Origin: Branchiostoma floridae
Lineage: Eukaryota; Chordata; Leptocardii; Amphioxiformes; Branchiostomatidae
Direction: 5' to 3'
DNA length: 64,000 bases
Assembly (NCBI RefSeq): GCF_000003815.2
Contig: NC_049986.1
Span: 4,862,556 to 4,926,555 of the forward strand
Part shown: piece after piece, positions 13,001-23,000 of the stretch
Position numbering within the stretch: position 1 is the stretch's first letter
Layout of the letters: each line of letters opens with the position of its first letter
Translations under genes and position numbers: made by a program
Notes under the pieces: generated by a model
Told to the model about the DNA's origin: nothing
Databases searched by the model: none
The model's input: the letters and a program-made list of their open reading frames with translations, nothing else

Positions 13001-13723
13001 ACTGACTACAGACAGTAACGGACTAATGTTGATTGTACAGGAGACTTGCGGGACTCCTACCAAACCAGGGCAGGGTCAACCGTGTTGTTTGCAGGGTGGG
13101 GAGCCACAGACCCTGTGCGACCTGGAGAGGTACCAGGCATCCCCACCCTGGTTCCCCAAGAGTTGTGTCTGCCCATCGTCTCCCAGCCTGTTTGTGGGAA
13201 GTCCACTGTTGTTCCCATCACAGAGAGGCAACTTTGTGCAGGTTACAGGTCAGTAGTCTTCATTCTACCTTAACTTGGCCAGTCATGGGTGATGTTTTCT
13301 TCTTGCATTTTTCATCTGGCATAACGTCAATGATTGTTTTCTAGTTCATGAACAGACCGCGCAATTTTTTCTGTCATTACATTTTCTCTCACTTTTGTGT
13401 TTATATTTTGACAAACATTCAAGTGCAATTTGTATTCTACTTTGGAACATTAGATCAGAAAATTGTGCAAGTATGATCATATATGACATCCTGTACATAG
13501 TGCTGGTGACAGGTTCTTGCCTCTGCTCTGTTCTAGGTTCCAAGAGAAGGATGCTTGCCGAGGGGACTCCGGTGGACCACTGGTGGTGAAGCGCAGGGAC
13601 AACCTGTGGGGCATTGCGGGCATCATGTCGTGGGGGGAAGGCTGTGCCCAGCCCAACAAATATGGCATCTACACAAGGGTGGAAACCTTTCTTGACTGGA
13701 TCACAGATACAACATTGAATTAA
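901..13723 (+). CDS. Complement factor B/C2-like CCP-EGF-CCP2-vWA-serine protease (partial, spliced)
   Basis: Spliced gene whose 5' end lies outside the window. Exons: 901-1065, 1423-gap, 2157-2330, 2636-2809, 4472-4711, 4937-5046, 7218-7385, 9581-9734, 10266-10507, 10639-10825, 13041-13248, 13537-13723. All borders are GT-AG and phases agree outside the gapped exon. Domain order is CCP, Ca-binding EGF, CCP, CCP, vWA with MIDAS (DKSSS, GGGTAL, TDG), then an S1 protease with His (TAAHC), Asp (YDIALLKL) and Ser (GDSGGP). CCP-vWA-S1 is the architecture of complement factor B/C2, the protease subunit of C3/C5 convertases; that role is inferred. Odd points: an EGF module, a standard R|VVGG activation site and an Asp at the S1 specificity position. 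No signal peptide is visible because the start is missing. A secreted complement-type protease is well supported; orthology to Bf/C2 is not proven. Confidence 0.85.
1423..1566 (+). CDS. Exon (cut by gap): calcium-binding EGF-like domain
   Basis: After the acceptor at 1421-1422 the frame reads [11 protein letters not shown], the D-I-N-E-C signature of Ca-binding EGF modules, and later [14 protein letters not shown], matching the C2-C3 part and the Asn of the hydroxylation/Ca consensus. Between C1 and C2 there is an acidic Gly/Ser-rich insert of about 26 residues where 5 to 8 are usual. Before the gap the frame no longer gives the expected C-x-C; dropping two bases near 1552-1553 would restore it. 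The exon end and donor are lost in the run of N. Confidence 0.65.
1567..1872. other. Assembly gap (306 N)
   Basis: A run of 306 undetermined bases. It hides the end of the EGF exon and may hide another exon of the protease gene. Any reading frame that runs through it is meaningless. Confidence 1.
2157..2330 (+). CDS. Exon: CCP/sushi domain b
   Basis: Acceptor ttctacag, donor GTGAGT, phase 1 to phase 1. A complete sushi module: [41 protein letters not shown]. Four cysteines and the conserved Trp are in place. Confidence 0.9.
2636..2809 (+). CDS. Exon: CCP/sushi domain c
   Basis: Acceptor tgttttag, donor GTGGGT, phase 1 to phase 1. A complete sushi module: [42 protein letters not shown]. It is the last CCP before the vWA domain, as in factor B. 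Confidence 0.9.
3140..4440. repeat. AT-rich dispersed repeat field (octamer family)
   Basis: Several degenerate copies of one family: atgcaaat / atttgcataatta blocks, then ctacataccaaaaatcatga, gatccgtcaacacgttctcg, cctgcagttccaaaaaagcc and gctagggggcccaaa. Similar copies occur near 7640, 14590, 18040, 29380, 43080 and 48890, and inverted near 30160, 31150 and 35760. No coding capacity seen. Confidence 0.8.
4472..4711 (+). CDS. Exon: linker and first part of vWA domain
   Basis: Acceptor ttccattgcag, donor GTAAAC. It encodes a helical linker ([20 protein letters not shown]), a basic stretch [12 protein letters not shown], then strand A of a vWA domain, [23 protein letters not shown] fits the MIDAS motif DxSxS. 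The basic stretch lies where factor B has its factor D cleavage site, so it may be a processing site (inference). Confidence 0.9.
4937..5046 (+). CDS. Exon: vWA domain, second part
   Basis: Acceptor gatatgtacag, donor GTCATA, phase 1 in and phase 0 out. It encodes [19 protein letters not shown] and a basic helix, the usual second strand and helix of a vWA fold. Confidence 0.85.
6040..6615 (-). mobile_element. Mariner-like element remnant with TA target site
   Basis: Inverted ends (cgagggacgtgcaattagta left, the complement of tacttattgcacgcccctcg right) are flanked by TA at 6038-6039 and 6616-6617. On the minus strand inside is a piece of transposase N-terminal helix-turn-helix: [51 protein letters not shown]. 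The catalytic DDD part is absent, so the copy is dead. Confidence 0.85.
6320..6460 (-). pseudogene. Mariner transposase N-terminal fragment
   Basis: HTH_48-type segment, roughly [19 protein letters not shown] to PRPGRPS, as found at the start of mariner transposases. Isolated inside a 576-bp element lying in an intron of the protease gene, without the catalytic domain. Confidence 0.75.
7218..7385 (+). CDS. Exon: vWA domain, third part (MIDAS Thr and Asp)
   Basis: Acceptor gtccacag, donor GTAAGA, 56 codons in phase 0. It holds [11 protein letters not shown] (MIDAS Thr) and [14 protein letters not shown] (MIDAS Asp), so the metal site is complete over the three exons. In factor B this site coordinates Mg2+ for C3b binding; the same role is inferred here. 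Confidence 0.9.
7640..8560 (+). repeat. AT-rich dispersed repeat copy
   Basis: Same family as at 3140-4440: aaaaatcatgataattcgttc, ggctcctgcaggtccaggaa, gctgcagtaccgtaacag. Intronic between vWA exons. Confidence 0.65.
8963..9011. repeat. Perfect 23-bp inverted repeat with octamer core
   Basis: Arms 8963-8985 and 8989-9011 are exact reverse complements with a 3-base loop. Each arm contains the octamer ATGCAAAT/ATTTGCAT. It lies in an intron near AT-rich repeats of the same octamer family. Confidence 0.95.
9581..9734 (+). CDS. Exon: vWA domain, C-terminal part
   Basis: Acceptor ttttttttcag, donor GTTGGT, phase 0 in and phase 1 out. Encodes [18 protein letters not shown] and [15 protein letters not shown], the last strand and helix of the vWA domain, ending just before the protease linker. 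Confidence 0.88.
10266..10507 (+). CDS. Exon: protease linker, activation site and catalytic His
   Basis: Acceptor gttttag, donor GTGGGT. Starts with a linker carrying two Cys ([21 protein letters not shown]), then the S1 N-terminus [15 protein letters not shown] and [19 protein letters not shown] with the catalytic His and the 42-58 disulfide pair. A linker Cys can pair with RTLCLP in the next exon, giving a two-chain enzyme after cleavage. Confidence 0.92.
10639..10825 (+). CDS. Exon: S1 protease, catalytic Asp
   Basis: Acceptor ttgtgcag, donor GTAAAT. Encodes [15 protein letters not shown], then [16 protein letters not shown] with the catalytic Asp, and [10 protein letters not shown] with the Cys that usually ties the light chain. 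Phase 0 in, phase 1 out. Confidence 0.92.
10860..12540. repeat. Degenerate repeat field in a protease-gene intron
   Basis: Many imperfect reiterations of blocks such as ccaaatttcaggtcatttgg, ggtccaaaaatatacattttt and ggtcaaaaatggccaaaaa. Related copies occur at 28440-29100 and 50640-50900. It ends in a short agaagaag microsatellite at 12533-12555. No coding frame. Confidence 0.7.
13041..13248 (+). CDS. Exon: S1 protease middle part
   Basis: Acceptor gattgtacag, donor GTCAGT. Encodes [16 protein letters not shown] and [25 protein letters not shown], the conserved stretch that precedes the active serine. Phase 1 in, phase 2 out. Confidence 0.9.
13537..13723 (+). CDS. Exon: S1 protease, catalytic Ser and stop
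   Basis: Acceptor ctgttctag. Encodes [15 protein letters not shown] with the active Ser and, six residues before it, the Asp that gives trypsin-like specificity for Arg/Lys. Then [18 protein letters not shown] with the usual Gly residues, the final helix [11 protein letters not shown] and TAA. The last 51 bases are duplicated directly after the stop. Confidence 0.93.
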
Positions 13724-13790
13724 CTAACAGTAGAAACCTTTCTTGACTGGATCACATATACAACATTGAATTAACTAACAGTAGAAACCT
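13682..13790 (+). repeat. 51-bp tandem duplication across the stop codon
   Basis: Units 13682-13732 and 13733-13783, then the start of a third copy to about 13790. They differ at one visible base (cacagata / cacatata). The first unit carries the last 13 codons and the stop; the second is untranslated. 51 is a multiple of three. Confidence 0.95.
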
Positions 13791-13983
13791 TGAAATCTGC
13801 TGGACGCTTGCGAATATGATTGTAATGAAGGTTTCCTTCCTAGGTGAAATTGCCATTTTGACCTTTCATTGTTTATACTGTAGTACTGAATATAGATAGC
13901 TAGACATGAAAGAATTTGAAATACATTTATGATTTTATGGACCATATGGATGAAACCACTTTGCGACATAACGTTATCACTGC

Positions 13984-13989
13984 AATAAA
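13984..13989 (+). promoter_or_regulatory. Poly(A) signal of the protease gene
   Basis: AATAAA about 260 bases after the stop codon, on the coding strand and before any other feature. A typical position for the 3' end of the mRNA. Confidence 0.7.
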
Positions 13990-16732
13990 ACCATGTTTTT
14001 CATATCCATTATGGTCTATGCTAGATATTTTCTAATTATCTGTACATATAATTGTTTTTCCAAATTAAAAACAAGTGCTTTTTAAAAAGTTGCCATTTTG
14101 CCAAGGTTTGTGTCAAAGGTTTTTCTAGTTATTAGTATGTGCTGAAGTCAAGGTTTTTTGAGTGATGAAATTTTTCGAGAAGGGGTGTTTTTGCAGGGAA
14201 AGGCAAATGTCATGATGACGATGCAGAGGTTAGAAAATACATTCTAACTTTTTGAGAGCCCTGTGTGACCATACCGACTTGTTGAGGGCCCCTAGTGGGG
14301 TCGGTGCCCCAGCTCGAACAACTACTACCCCACACCTACCACCCCCCACCCCCAACCCCCTGGTCTCGGCCCGTTCTGGCCTCTTGGCCGCCTCGTCTCG
14401 TCCACGGTCTGTCGCCCGACCTTGCTGACCACGGTCATGACCTTTGCTATCGGATTCCTCCATTCTGGCTGCTTCCAAATAAGGTACTGAGATGCAAGTC
14501 AGGTTGACGTAACGTCGCCGCATAATATATATCAATATTTTTCTCTTTATCAGTTACAAATATCACATATTGCAATAATGGAACAGGGTGGGTTTAAAGA
14601 ATACCCTCATTTATTATGCAAATCAGAATCTAATTTGCATAATTACCATCAAATTATATCAAGCATGACCTAAGCTATCTGCATGCCAAACAAGTGCTTT
14701 TAAAAAAGCTGCCATTTTGCCAATGTTTGCGTGTGTGAACGTTTTTTTCTAGTTATTAGAATGTCATATAAATAGAACAGAGTAACTAAACCTGATATTG
14801 GCGCATGGAGAGATTCACATATGTGCCTGAACTGCAGCAGATCTAGACGCCACACAATTTGCGTGAACTGCAGCAAATTTCACTACACATTGCCTGTTTT
14901 TGAGTGAGCTCTGTTGCGGGGCATTTTTAAGTTTTTTTTATTTTTTATTTTTATTTCTATTCGGCAAAAAAACGAAGCGGCGAATCCGTTAACCAAAGAA
15001 ATAAATTGGTGTGGCCAAATGGATGTAAAAATTAGTATTTTAATGGATGTAAAAAAGAAAAAAAAAATCTACCTCCCCGGATTCGAACCGGGTGCATTGG
15101 TTTAGAATGCGTAAACTTTACCACTGCGCTAGTGCGAACATGTTGAAACAATGCCTGTTTTAACAGGTATAGAAATGTTTGGCATGGATTGAACAGGTCC
15201 GTTCATCTCAACATCACAACATCACAACGGCGACTACACTGGCCAGAAGGCATTTTGCGACTGCAAGTCGCAAAATGCAAAAATTAAGATGATCTGTTTA
15301 TCGCTTCTTGAGTTATATGCCTTCAAGGTCTTAAAATAATCCGGCTCCTGCAGTTCCAAAAAAGCCGCTAGGGGGCCTAAGCCTACACCACTTGCTCGTT
15401 GTCCCAAGAACTATCTTCCACTCGGAAATCGTGACTACAGCATGTCCAGATCTCGAGATATCAAATCAGGAAGTTCCGCTGCAGTAACGTAACGAGCCTC
15501 TAGGCGGACCCAAATCTAATCTATTCCAACTAATATCACAACTGTGACATGTGATTAACTCCCTCTAATTCACGGGACGAAGCGAAGCAAGAGTAGAGTC
15601 TTCGGTGATGGAGGAACCGCATGTATCTAGTTTAGCCGCTTTTCACCAGAGGGATATTTTCGATCTATGTGGATTATCCAAAAGTCCTGAAGTTATACGC
15701 AGCTGCATAGTTTGGTATATATGAAATATGGTCAAGGATTGCTAAGCAAGATATTACATACCATAGTTAGCATTCGCACTACTTTCCTATGTAGGCATGC
15801 TTAACCACCACTGAAGTAATTTTCTAGCTAGCATTACTGTATCTCCAATTGCAAGCAAATGAAATATGCCCCAAGCATAACACTGGGTATAGGTTATCAA
15901 TTTTGAAGGCAATTTTCACCTATTATGGCAAAGAGGACACATTTAGATAGAGAAAGGAACACGGGAGAGAAGTTCAGTCAGGCGTTTTCTCACCTCGCCC
16001 ACTTCTATTTTTTGGGGTAAGTATGGAATTACGGATATCTTGCTTACTTGCTTAAGGCGAGTCCTGGCCTCTAGTATAGAAGGACTACAGTTCTTGGTCT
16101 TCTCACCCAGTCCTTGATTATCCACTGAGGCAACGTGATTGGAACTAAGCTATCATTCTGAAAAGTAGACGTCTTGGTGACTTCTTATCCAGCTCTGCAA
16201 CCCCAAAATTGCCGTTGGATAATTGCTGATTGGGAGCAGCTTTCGGTGACCAGCGAGCATCGGCCAATTCTAGGGTCACATGAGGAATTTTAACGATAAC
16301 ACACAAGCATTTAAACACAAGTCAGTCTATAATGCTTAATTAAAGTCCAAGTTTCATCTATATCATTGCATGTTACTCATACTAAACTTAACCTTTGTCC
16401 AATAGTAGACTTTTTCTGTTACTACAATTATGTAGAGGAGTAGACTTCTTGTGTTACTGCACTTCTCCTGTAGAGGAGTAGACGTGTTGTGTTACAAAAC
16501 TACTATCCAGTAGCCGACGTCTTATGTTATTACACTTCTCCTGTCCAGGAGTAGATTGCGTTTGTTACTACACTACTGTCTAGTAGTAGATTTCTTGTGT
16601 TACTACACTACTGTCCAGTAGTAGACCTCTTGTGTTACTGCACTACTGTCCAGTAGTAGACTTCTTGTGTTACTGCACTAGTTCTTGTATCTAGGAGTAG
16701 ACGTCTAGGAGTAGACGTCTTGTGTTATTAAA
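13990..16732. other. Intergenic region between the convergent genes
   Basis: No gene seen. It contains AT-rich dispersed repeat copies (about 14580-14720 and 15270-15540), a pyrimidine-rich stretch near 14320-14410, a tRNA-like sequence at 15070-15138 and the minisatellite below. I could not find a clear AATAAA for the minus-strand gene within about 400 bases of its stop. Confidence 0.6.
15070..15138 (-). tRNA. tRNA-like sequence, probably a pseudogene
   Basis: On the minus strand: A box TAGCGCAGTGG, a perfect 5-bp anticodon stem (GCATT/AATGC) around loop CTAAACC, and a perfect T arm CCCGG-TTCGAAT-CCGGG. The bases flanking the D arm do not pair with those after the T arm, so no acceptor stem forms. 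The formal anticodon AAA followed by a pyrimidine at position 37 is also abnormal. Likely a tRNA pseudogene or SINE head. Confidence 0.45.
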
Positions 16733-16750
16733 CTACTGTCCAGGATTAGA
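16430..16750. repeat. Minisatellite, unit about 40 bp
   Basis: Reiterated unit of the type agtagacttcttgtgttact plus gcactactgtccagt, roughly eight imperfect copies. The last copy contains the complement of the final codons and stop (16733-16735) of the NTR exon. Confidence 0.85.
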
Positions 16751-17046
16751 CTGCATTACGACACAGTTGGAAAGACTGTTGAGTTGCCGTTCGACTTCAC
16801 TGTTCCACAACTCCACATACGTGGTTTCATCCACCACTAACAGCTGGTAGGTGAAGATGATGAGATAAGAAGAGTCCAGCGGCAGGAGACGGGGAGGGTG
16901 GCATCCACAGGAGCCTTGTGAGGACATCACAGGGACAGTCAGGTTTCCTGCTGGTAGCTCTGAGATCGGCAAATGAAGGCTTTCCTCAACGTTCAGGGTC
17001 ACCCAGGACTTGTCTGCAGCAACCTGCAGGACTTTGGTCTTCAGAG
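16733..17046 (-). CDS. Exon 23: NTR domain, main part, and stop
   Basis: Acceptor catctcttctcag. Reads ALKTKVLQVAADKSWVTL, VMSSQGSCGCHPPRL, SSYLIIFTYQLLVVDETT, LNSLSNCVVMQSNPGQ, stop. It follows the NTR pattern: a core strand with K-V-x-x-V, a central C-x-C, then a strand of the type Y-L-I-x-x-x-x and a last Cys. Only the final residues and stop overlap the minisatellite. Confidence 0.75.
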
Positions 17047-20000
17047 CTGAGAAGAGATGCAGCAAAGTAGATGGGTGAGGATAGAGGAAATACCGACGCA
17101 AATTTTACTGAGTCGTATATTTCACTTCTGTTAGCTTGATGTTTACCTCTGTGAATAAAAGGGGCATAGCTTTCGGTGTGTTAGTGGGTTTTTTTCGGAT
17201 ATTTGTGGTCAGTGCAAGTCAATAACCTCTGGATGGATTGCGATTAGAATTGGTGTGTAAATAGGGGTTGGAAAGTCAAAGTGTGACCTTGGTACTGCAG
17301 TTGCTTTAAAACTGCAGAGGAGTTTTTTTCTGCAATATTTCAAAGAGGATACCTGAACAGAGGAACGACAAATTTCCATGATATTCAGAATGCAATTATC
17401 CTATACTGCCAAAGTTTTTTGTATTTTTCCAATTATCGCCATCCCCTATCCTCCGTATGTTACTAAGTATTTTCAATTCTGTAGATTAGGATTTTCCTAT
17501 CATGAATACATATTGCAGGATATGTGCCACCCCTGATTTGTTGGTAAGGTTGTCTATGCATACCGTGTGATCCAAGGAGGGTCGAAAATCGGCAAGCCGT
17601 GTTTAACTGCATCACTGCTTCACACGTCTTGCAGCGCACTGAAAAAATGAACCATAGAGACGGCCATATAAATTAGCGAGGTATGCAAGCTGCATGATTA
17701 TTTTGCTCCATGGAGTATGGAGTGAAAGCACTGTTTTCATCACCTTTCTTTCTTTTTGTCTTTCTTTCTTTCTGTCTTTGTTTGTTTCTTTCTTTTTCTT
17801 TCTTTCCAAATGACCTGAAATTTGGCACAAGGATAGAGTTACCGTATACCTTTAAAAAGAATTTATTGAAGTTTTTTTAGCCATTTTCGGACCAAACCTT
17901 GTCATCAAGTATGTAAATAAGGTCCTCCCTTGCATGAACTCCAACGACGTTCACCCGTACATAACTGCCAAAAGCCACAAGATACAAGGAAGGAATTCCT
18001 AACATTTGCCACAATGGGATTTACATGATTTTCTTATTGATTATACAAATTAGGTCATCATTTGCATAGTGATTATCTATCAACATTGTTCTCTTTATCA
18101 GTTACAAATGTCACATGATGGAATGGTCCTATAATGGAACAGGGGGGGTGTATGGAGTGCCCTCATTAATTATGCAAATTATAATGATTTCGTATAATTA
18201 ATATTAAACAATATGAGGCATCACTTCTGCTATATACCAAAAACCATGACGCTACACACAAAACATAACATTCTTGGCAAAGGTAAAGAGGAGTAAGTTG
18301 TTCATAACATAACGGGGGCCGCCCTAAGATGCCCACTATTTTACGCGCTCGAACTCACGGCGCTCCATCACTAGTTGCCAAAGAGTGGTCAAGTTTTGAT
18401 CAATGAATTTTTAACACATTCATCTAGAGACCATACTTGAATAAGGAAGGCATCCATACTGTTCATGAACTCTTCACCCTCCGCGTTACAACTGGCAAAC
18501 ACCGAGGACGTTATCGTGAATATAAATTCCGATTTTGAGCCGCGTTAAACAGTGCGCCCTAACTTGCCCCGCTTTTGGAATTTGCTCTCTTCGGAAGCTG
18601 GTGACCAATTTAGACAAATGTAAATGAAAATTCTAATTTCATGATATATTAGCTTTCTTTTGACAGTAGAATTGTGATTGTGTGTGCTTCTTGTCTCCCG
18701 CGAGGAGGGCTAAATCATTCACAATCCAGGTCGTGTTTTCATGGGAAATGGGCGAAATGCACTGAAGATCACTGAATGCGGCGGCCTGACTAACAAAATC
18801 ATTACGAAAAACGACAACGCCAAAATCACAAAAAAAACTCTGTGTACGTATTGGGAAACATATTCGACATCACTCTGTGAAGTTTCATTTTTATAGACGG
18901 TACGAATCATTTTTAAAGTAACAAATCTTTTGGGCGTTCGCTCGTCTGCCACCTGCGGGGCCACGCTCCCTGGGGAAAACAACGGCGGTGATGCTTATGT
19001 TTTTTTTTCTATGGCCGGTCTTCTACTCAACAGACATTTGAAGACCAATATTTGTAGTGTTTTGTGAAGCTTTGTTTCTTATGTGTATGACAGTTGTGTG
19101 GTTGTTTATTTATGGTCACGAGCCATCAATACCTAGTAACAGGTGACCACAGTGATTCGGCAGTACCAACATTATTGTAAAAATTCTGTCTTCAAAAAAA
19201 GGGGAAGTGAACATTTTAATAGAAAAAAAGCTGTTTGTTTGGACTTGGTTTATTTACCTTTCTAATCATCATAGTCAGTGGCAACAAACACGGCGTACTT
19301 ATGCATAATAAGATCAGCAAAAAATCCGGGCATCTTAGGGCAGGGGGCATTTTAGGGCAGCCCCCGTTATAATCCTTATATTTATCTATTTATTTGGATT
19401 CTCCACACTGGAAGGTATGGCGGAACAGGTGTCAAAAGACACCTTTTCGAAGCCGCCATACCTTAAACATAACAATGATCAGATACATCAAAACATAATA
19501 TACATAAAATACAATAAGAGATATCGTAATCAATGTAACGTTCAAATCAAGATAAATCAACTTAACAACACATACATTATTGAGTCCAAATCTATGAAAT
19601 AGATATACATGTAGTCATAATATAGGGCAAAATTATCGTGGCCTTGTGGCAATGCAAGAGGCGCAACAGCATGCTAGTGACCATGTGCAAGCCTGCTCTA
19701 GCTTGAAGTTTTGTCGGAATCGGTTTTGCATAAATGTAGATAGTTTTCGTTTAAAGGCAGACACATCGGACGGGCCTGTGGCTGATGCTCCCAGCCCTCT
19801 GGTTTCAACGGGAAGTTTGTTATATCACGCTGCATCTACACAAACAATACTGAAGTGGTAGCTGTCGTCATGATAGGCTATTCACCACAACATTTGTCAA
19901 GATTAAGCGGGAGAGCGCTGATTTGCGGCTTTCAACATTAACACCCTCCCACCCAGGATTGGGTCTCATGACCGTGCCTTACGATATCAACCCTGCCTTT

Positions 20001-23000
20001 TCAGCTTCAGAAAAAAGTATTTGGGGCATCTTGCTTTTGAATGTTAATGAGCTTGCCTGGTTTTTCGCAGGCAGCCAATCAGGGGCCAGATTGCAAATTT
20101 CAACAACACAGCCTACAGTATGGTGTGCACAAAGATCTGTTTATTTTTGCGCTATGACAATGGTTTCTTCGTATGCTCGGTCGGTATTCGGTGGTGCCTT
20201 CACCCAAATTTTTAATTTGGTAACTGATGATCAAGTCTGACGCTAAAAGAACTGTGATAAGGCAATTCTCGGATTGGCTGATAGTTGGTTAAGCGCCACG
20301 CCCCAACACCATTTTGCTGAGGCCGAAAAGGCATGACTGGTATCGTAAAGCATTGCCGTGACAGTTAACCCTGTTGGGAGAGTGAACATTATGGGCCAGG
20401 TTCTTATGCCGCAAATATCGTGTCTGTGTCCTCTAGAGGGCCTAGGCATACGATTTTTCAGCATTCCCAATGCCCTATTAAAACACTTATAACCATTTGC
20501 CATCGATGTGCGAACTTCCCGCTGAAAACCACCACCAGCCTGACCAGGGTAGGGAAATGTTCACGCCCGTGTCTTTGAGTGGTGACTTGTATGTAAATCA
20601 ACAACAGCGAGAGTTAGTCAATTTCAAAACACAAAGAATTCAGGTACCTAAATAACACATCTTCCGTAAATTTGCTTCCTTTGCACATCCATTGAAGTCG
20701 CTATTAAGACCATGCGTTTATTGCAATGAAAAATTGTTCACTTTCTCCACTGCGCTTAAAACAACAATGGCGGATCAGATTCTTAACCCGACCTTTTCTT
20801 GTCTTCTTTAAAAACTTCTTATTTATGACGGTTATATTCACAGAAAATACCATAGAGCTGTATTAAGCCAAAATTGATGAAACACAATTTTGTAAAAAAA
20901 AATACGACCAACATTTGCAAGATAGCATGCGTCACGTGAGCTCGCTGTCATCGGGAGTCAAAATGAATATCATGTTGATGTGCAACAAACACACGTAACC
21001 TAATGCCTAGGTTACACATAGCCGACTTTGGCTCCCGAACACTAGCCGACTCTTAGCCGACCCAAGTCGGCAGTAGTTCGGAAGTAGTCTAACCTGTTTA
21101 GACCAAGCCTACTTTTTTTAGCGCCGAACATGTCCCGAACATCTCCCGACCAGTAAATGACTTACTCCCGACTGTGTCGCAAATGCTAACTAACCTATCA
21201 CCAACCATCCCGACCTCTAGCCGCAGACTGCCAAATCACTCATGACTGATTCCCAACCGATTGCCGACCCTCTCTCGACTTGAAATAGACATAATCAGCG
21301 ATTTTCAAAAGAGTGCTCATTTTCGTTTTAAATCAAGATTATCCTTTCTTCTATTTTGTAAACATAACCAAGAGATTAAATTTGGATCACATATAGCTCC
21401 AGTGCGGCATTTATGGTTCTTTTTGTTTTTGACTGGATGTCGGTCGTGTGAAGTTCGGGGGTGATTCGTCTACGTCCTGGCAATAGTCTTTTTGCTTGGA
21501 AATGAGTTAGCAGAGATTTGTCTACGGTCTTGGGGTGAATGATTGGTAAGTTGGAAACAAGCTGGGAGTAAATCAGCAATGTTTATGGCGTGATTAGGAT
21601 TTAATTTACTGCTGACTTACTCCCGAACACCAGCCGAACACTAGCCGACCGTGCCGAACACCAGCCGATCACCAACCGACCCATTCCAGAGTTGCCGTTC
21701 AGAGCCGAATGTTTTGAACATTTCAAAACATTCGGATGGAGCAGCCGAACACTAGCCGACTCAGCCGAACGCCAGCCGAACACCAGTCGACTCAGCCGAA
21801 CGCCAGCCGACTACAGCTGACTAGCTCCCGAATCACTCCTAAACCATAGTCGGGAGAGAGTCGGGAGCCAAATTCGGCTATGTGTAACCTAGGCATAATG
21901 TAAGCCAACATGAAGCAGCTTACTTACTAGTAATTATGCTGAACTAAACGAGCAATAAAACCTGTTAATTGTAAGTCAAGAATGACGGTAAATGATCTGT
22001 GAAGCCCACAATCAGAGAGTCGTTAGATTATATACATTTACCTGGGCAGGTCTGCAGACATTGATCCCTGGACAGGAAGTTGTTTTCATTCCCACCACAC
22101 CCCGTGTAGACGAAAGGTAGACAATCATCAGCGTGAGGATGGTAGCTCCAGCGGGCAAGACTAAGACTGCAGTTCCCAGTGATTGCAGGACGCATACCGC
22201 ACACCATAGATGCTGCAGGAGTGTTAGCAATGACCACAGAATCAATCAGGGTACATTGTGATAGAAACAGGGTGTTAGAAGAATGGTTGGTTTATTGGTT
22301 TATATTTATAACCTAACGATGCCCTACTAGGTAGGTAGTCGACTTGGTGACTTAGCTGTTGCAAGACGGGTGCGTCAGGTCTCCCGGGTGATACGGGACG
22401 GAGGTTCTCCAGGCCTGATTTGCAGTGAATCATCAACTACAGACAGAATTATTTTGACCAGCGCCCACCTGGGCATGCCCCTACTCTTTTTCGAAAGGTG
22501 TGGTGGGTGCTTAAATGGGGTGCGGCTCTCCCCAGACGAGGGACCGCCATTTAACGTCCTATCCAAGGGACGTCCCTAACGGAAGTTGTGTACTCAATTC
22601 CACCTGAGTGAAGTGAGGAAAGTCGTGTAAGATTAGTCCTTAATATAACTTGCCCCTGTGCCCTAAACGTAAGTCTTACCTTCGCACGCAGCATCACATT
22701 GCTCCTTGGATTGGAAACCCTGAAGTCCTGTCATGCATGTCCCAGCGGGGACGAGCTCACAGCTGGCCGTACCGTTATCCATGTAGTACTGATGGGTGCA
22801 CTGGGTCAGATCATTATCAGGAACAGCAACTGGTACGTCGTAGCACAGACCAGCTGCAAGGTCAGGCACAACGGTACAGCAGTTAGCAGTGCCCGACATG
22901 CAGCTGAAGTAACATTACAGTATGAAACAGCTGAAGTAACATTACAGTATGATACAGAAGTAACATTACAGTATGATACAGAAGTAACATTACAGTATGA

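Noticed and set aside
15070-15138. A working tRNA gene
   Set aside because: T arm and anticodon stem are good, but no acceptor stem can form and the anticodon loop is abnormal.
18719-18982. Minus frame of 87 residues and its relative at 39095-39364
   Set aside because: Both lie within copies of a terminal-inverted-repeat element and show no domain; they are parallel translations of repeat DNA.
22042-22212. Kunitz exon read as a venom-type toxin
   Set aside because: It is one module of a large secreted multidomain protein; Kunitz folds are common in ordinary inhibitors.
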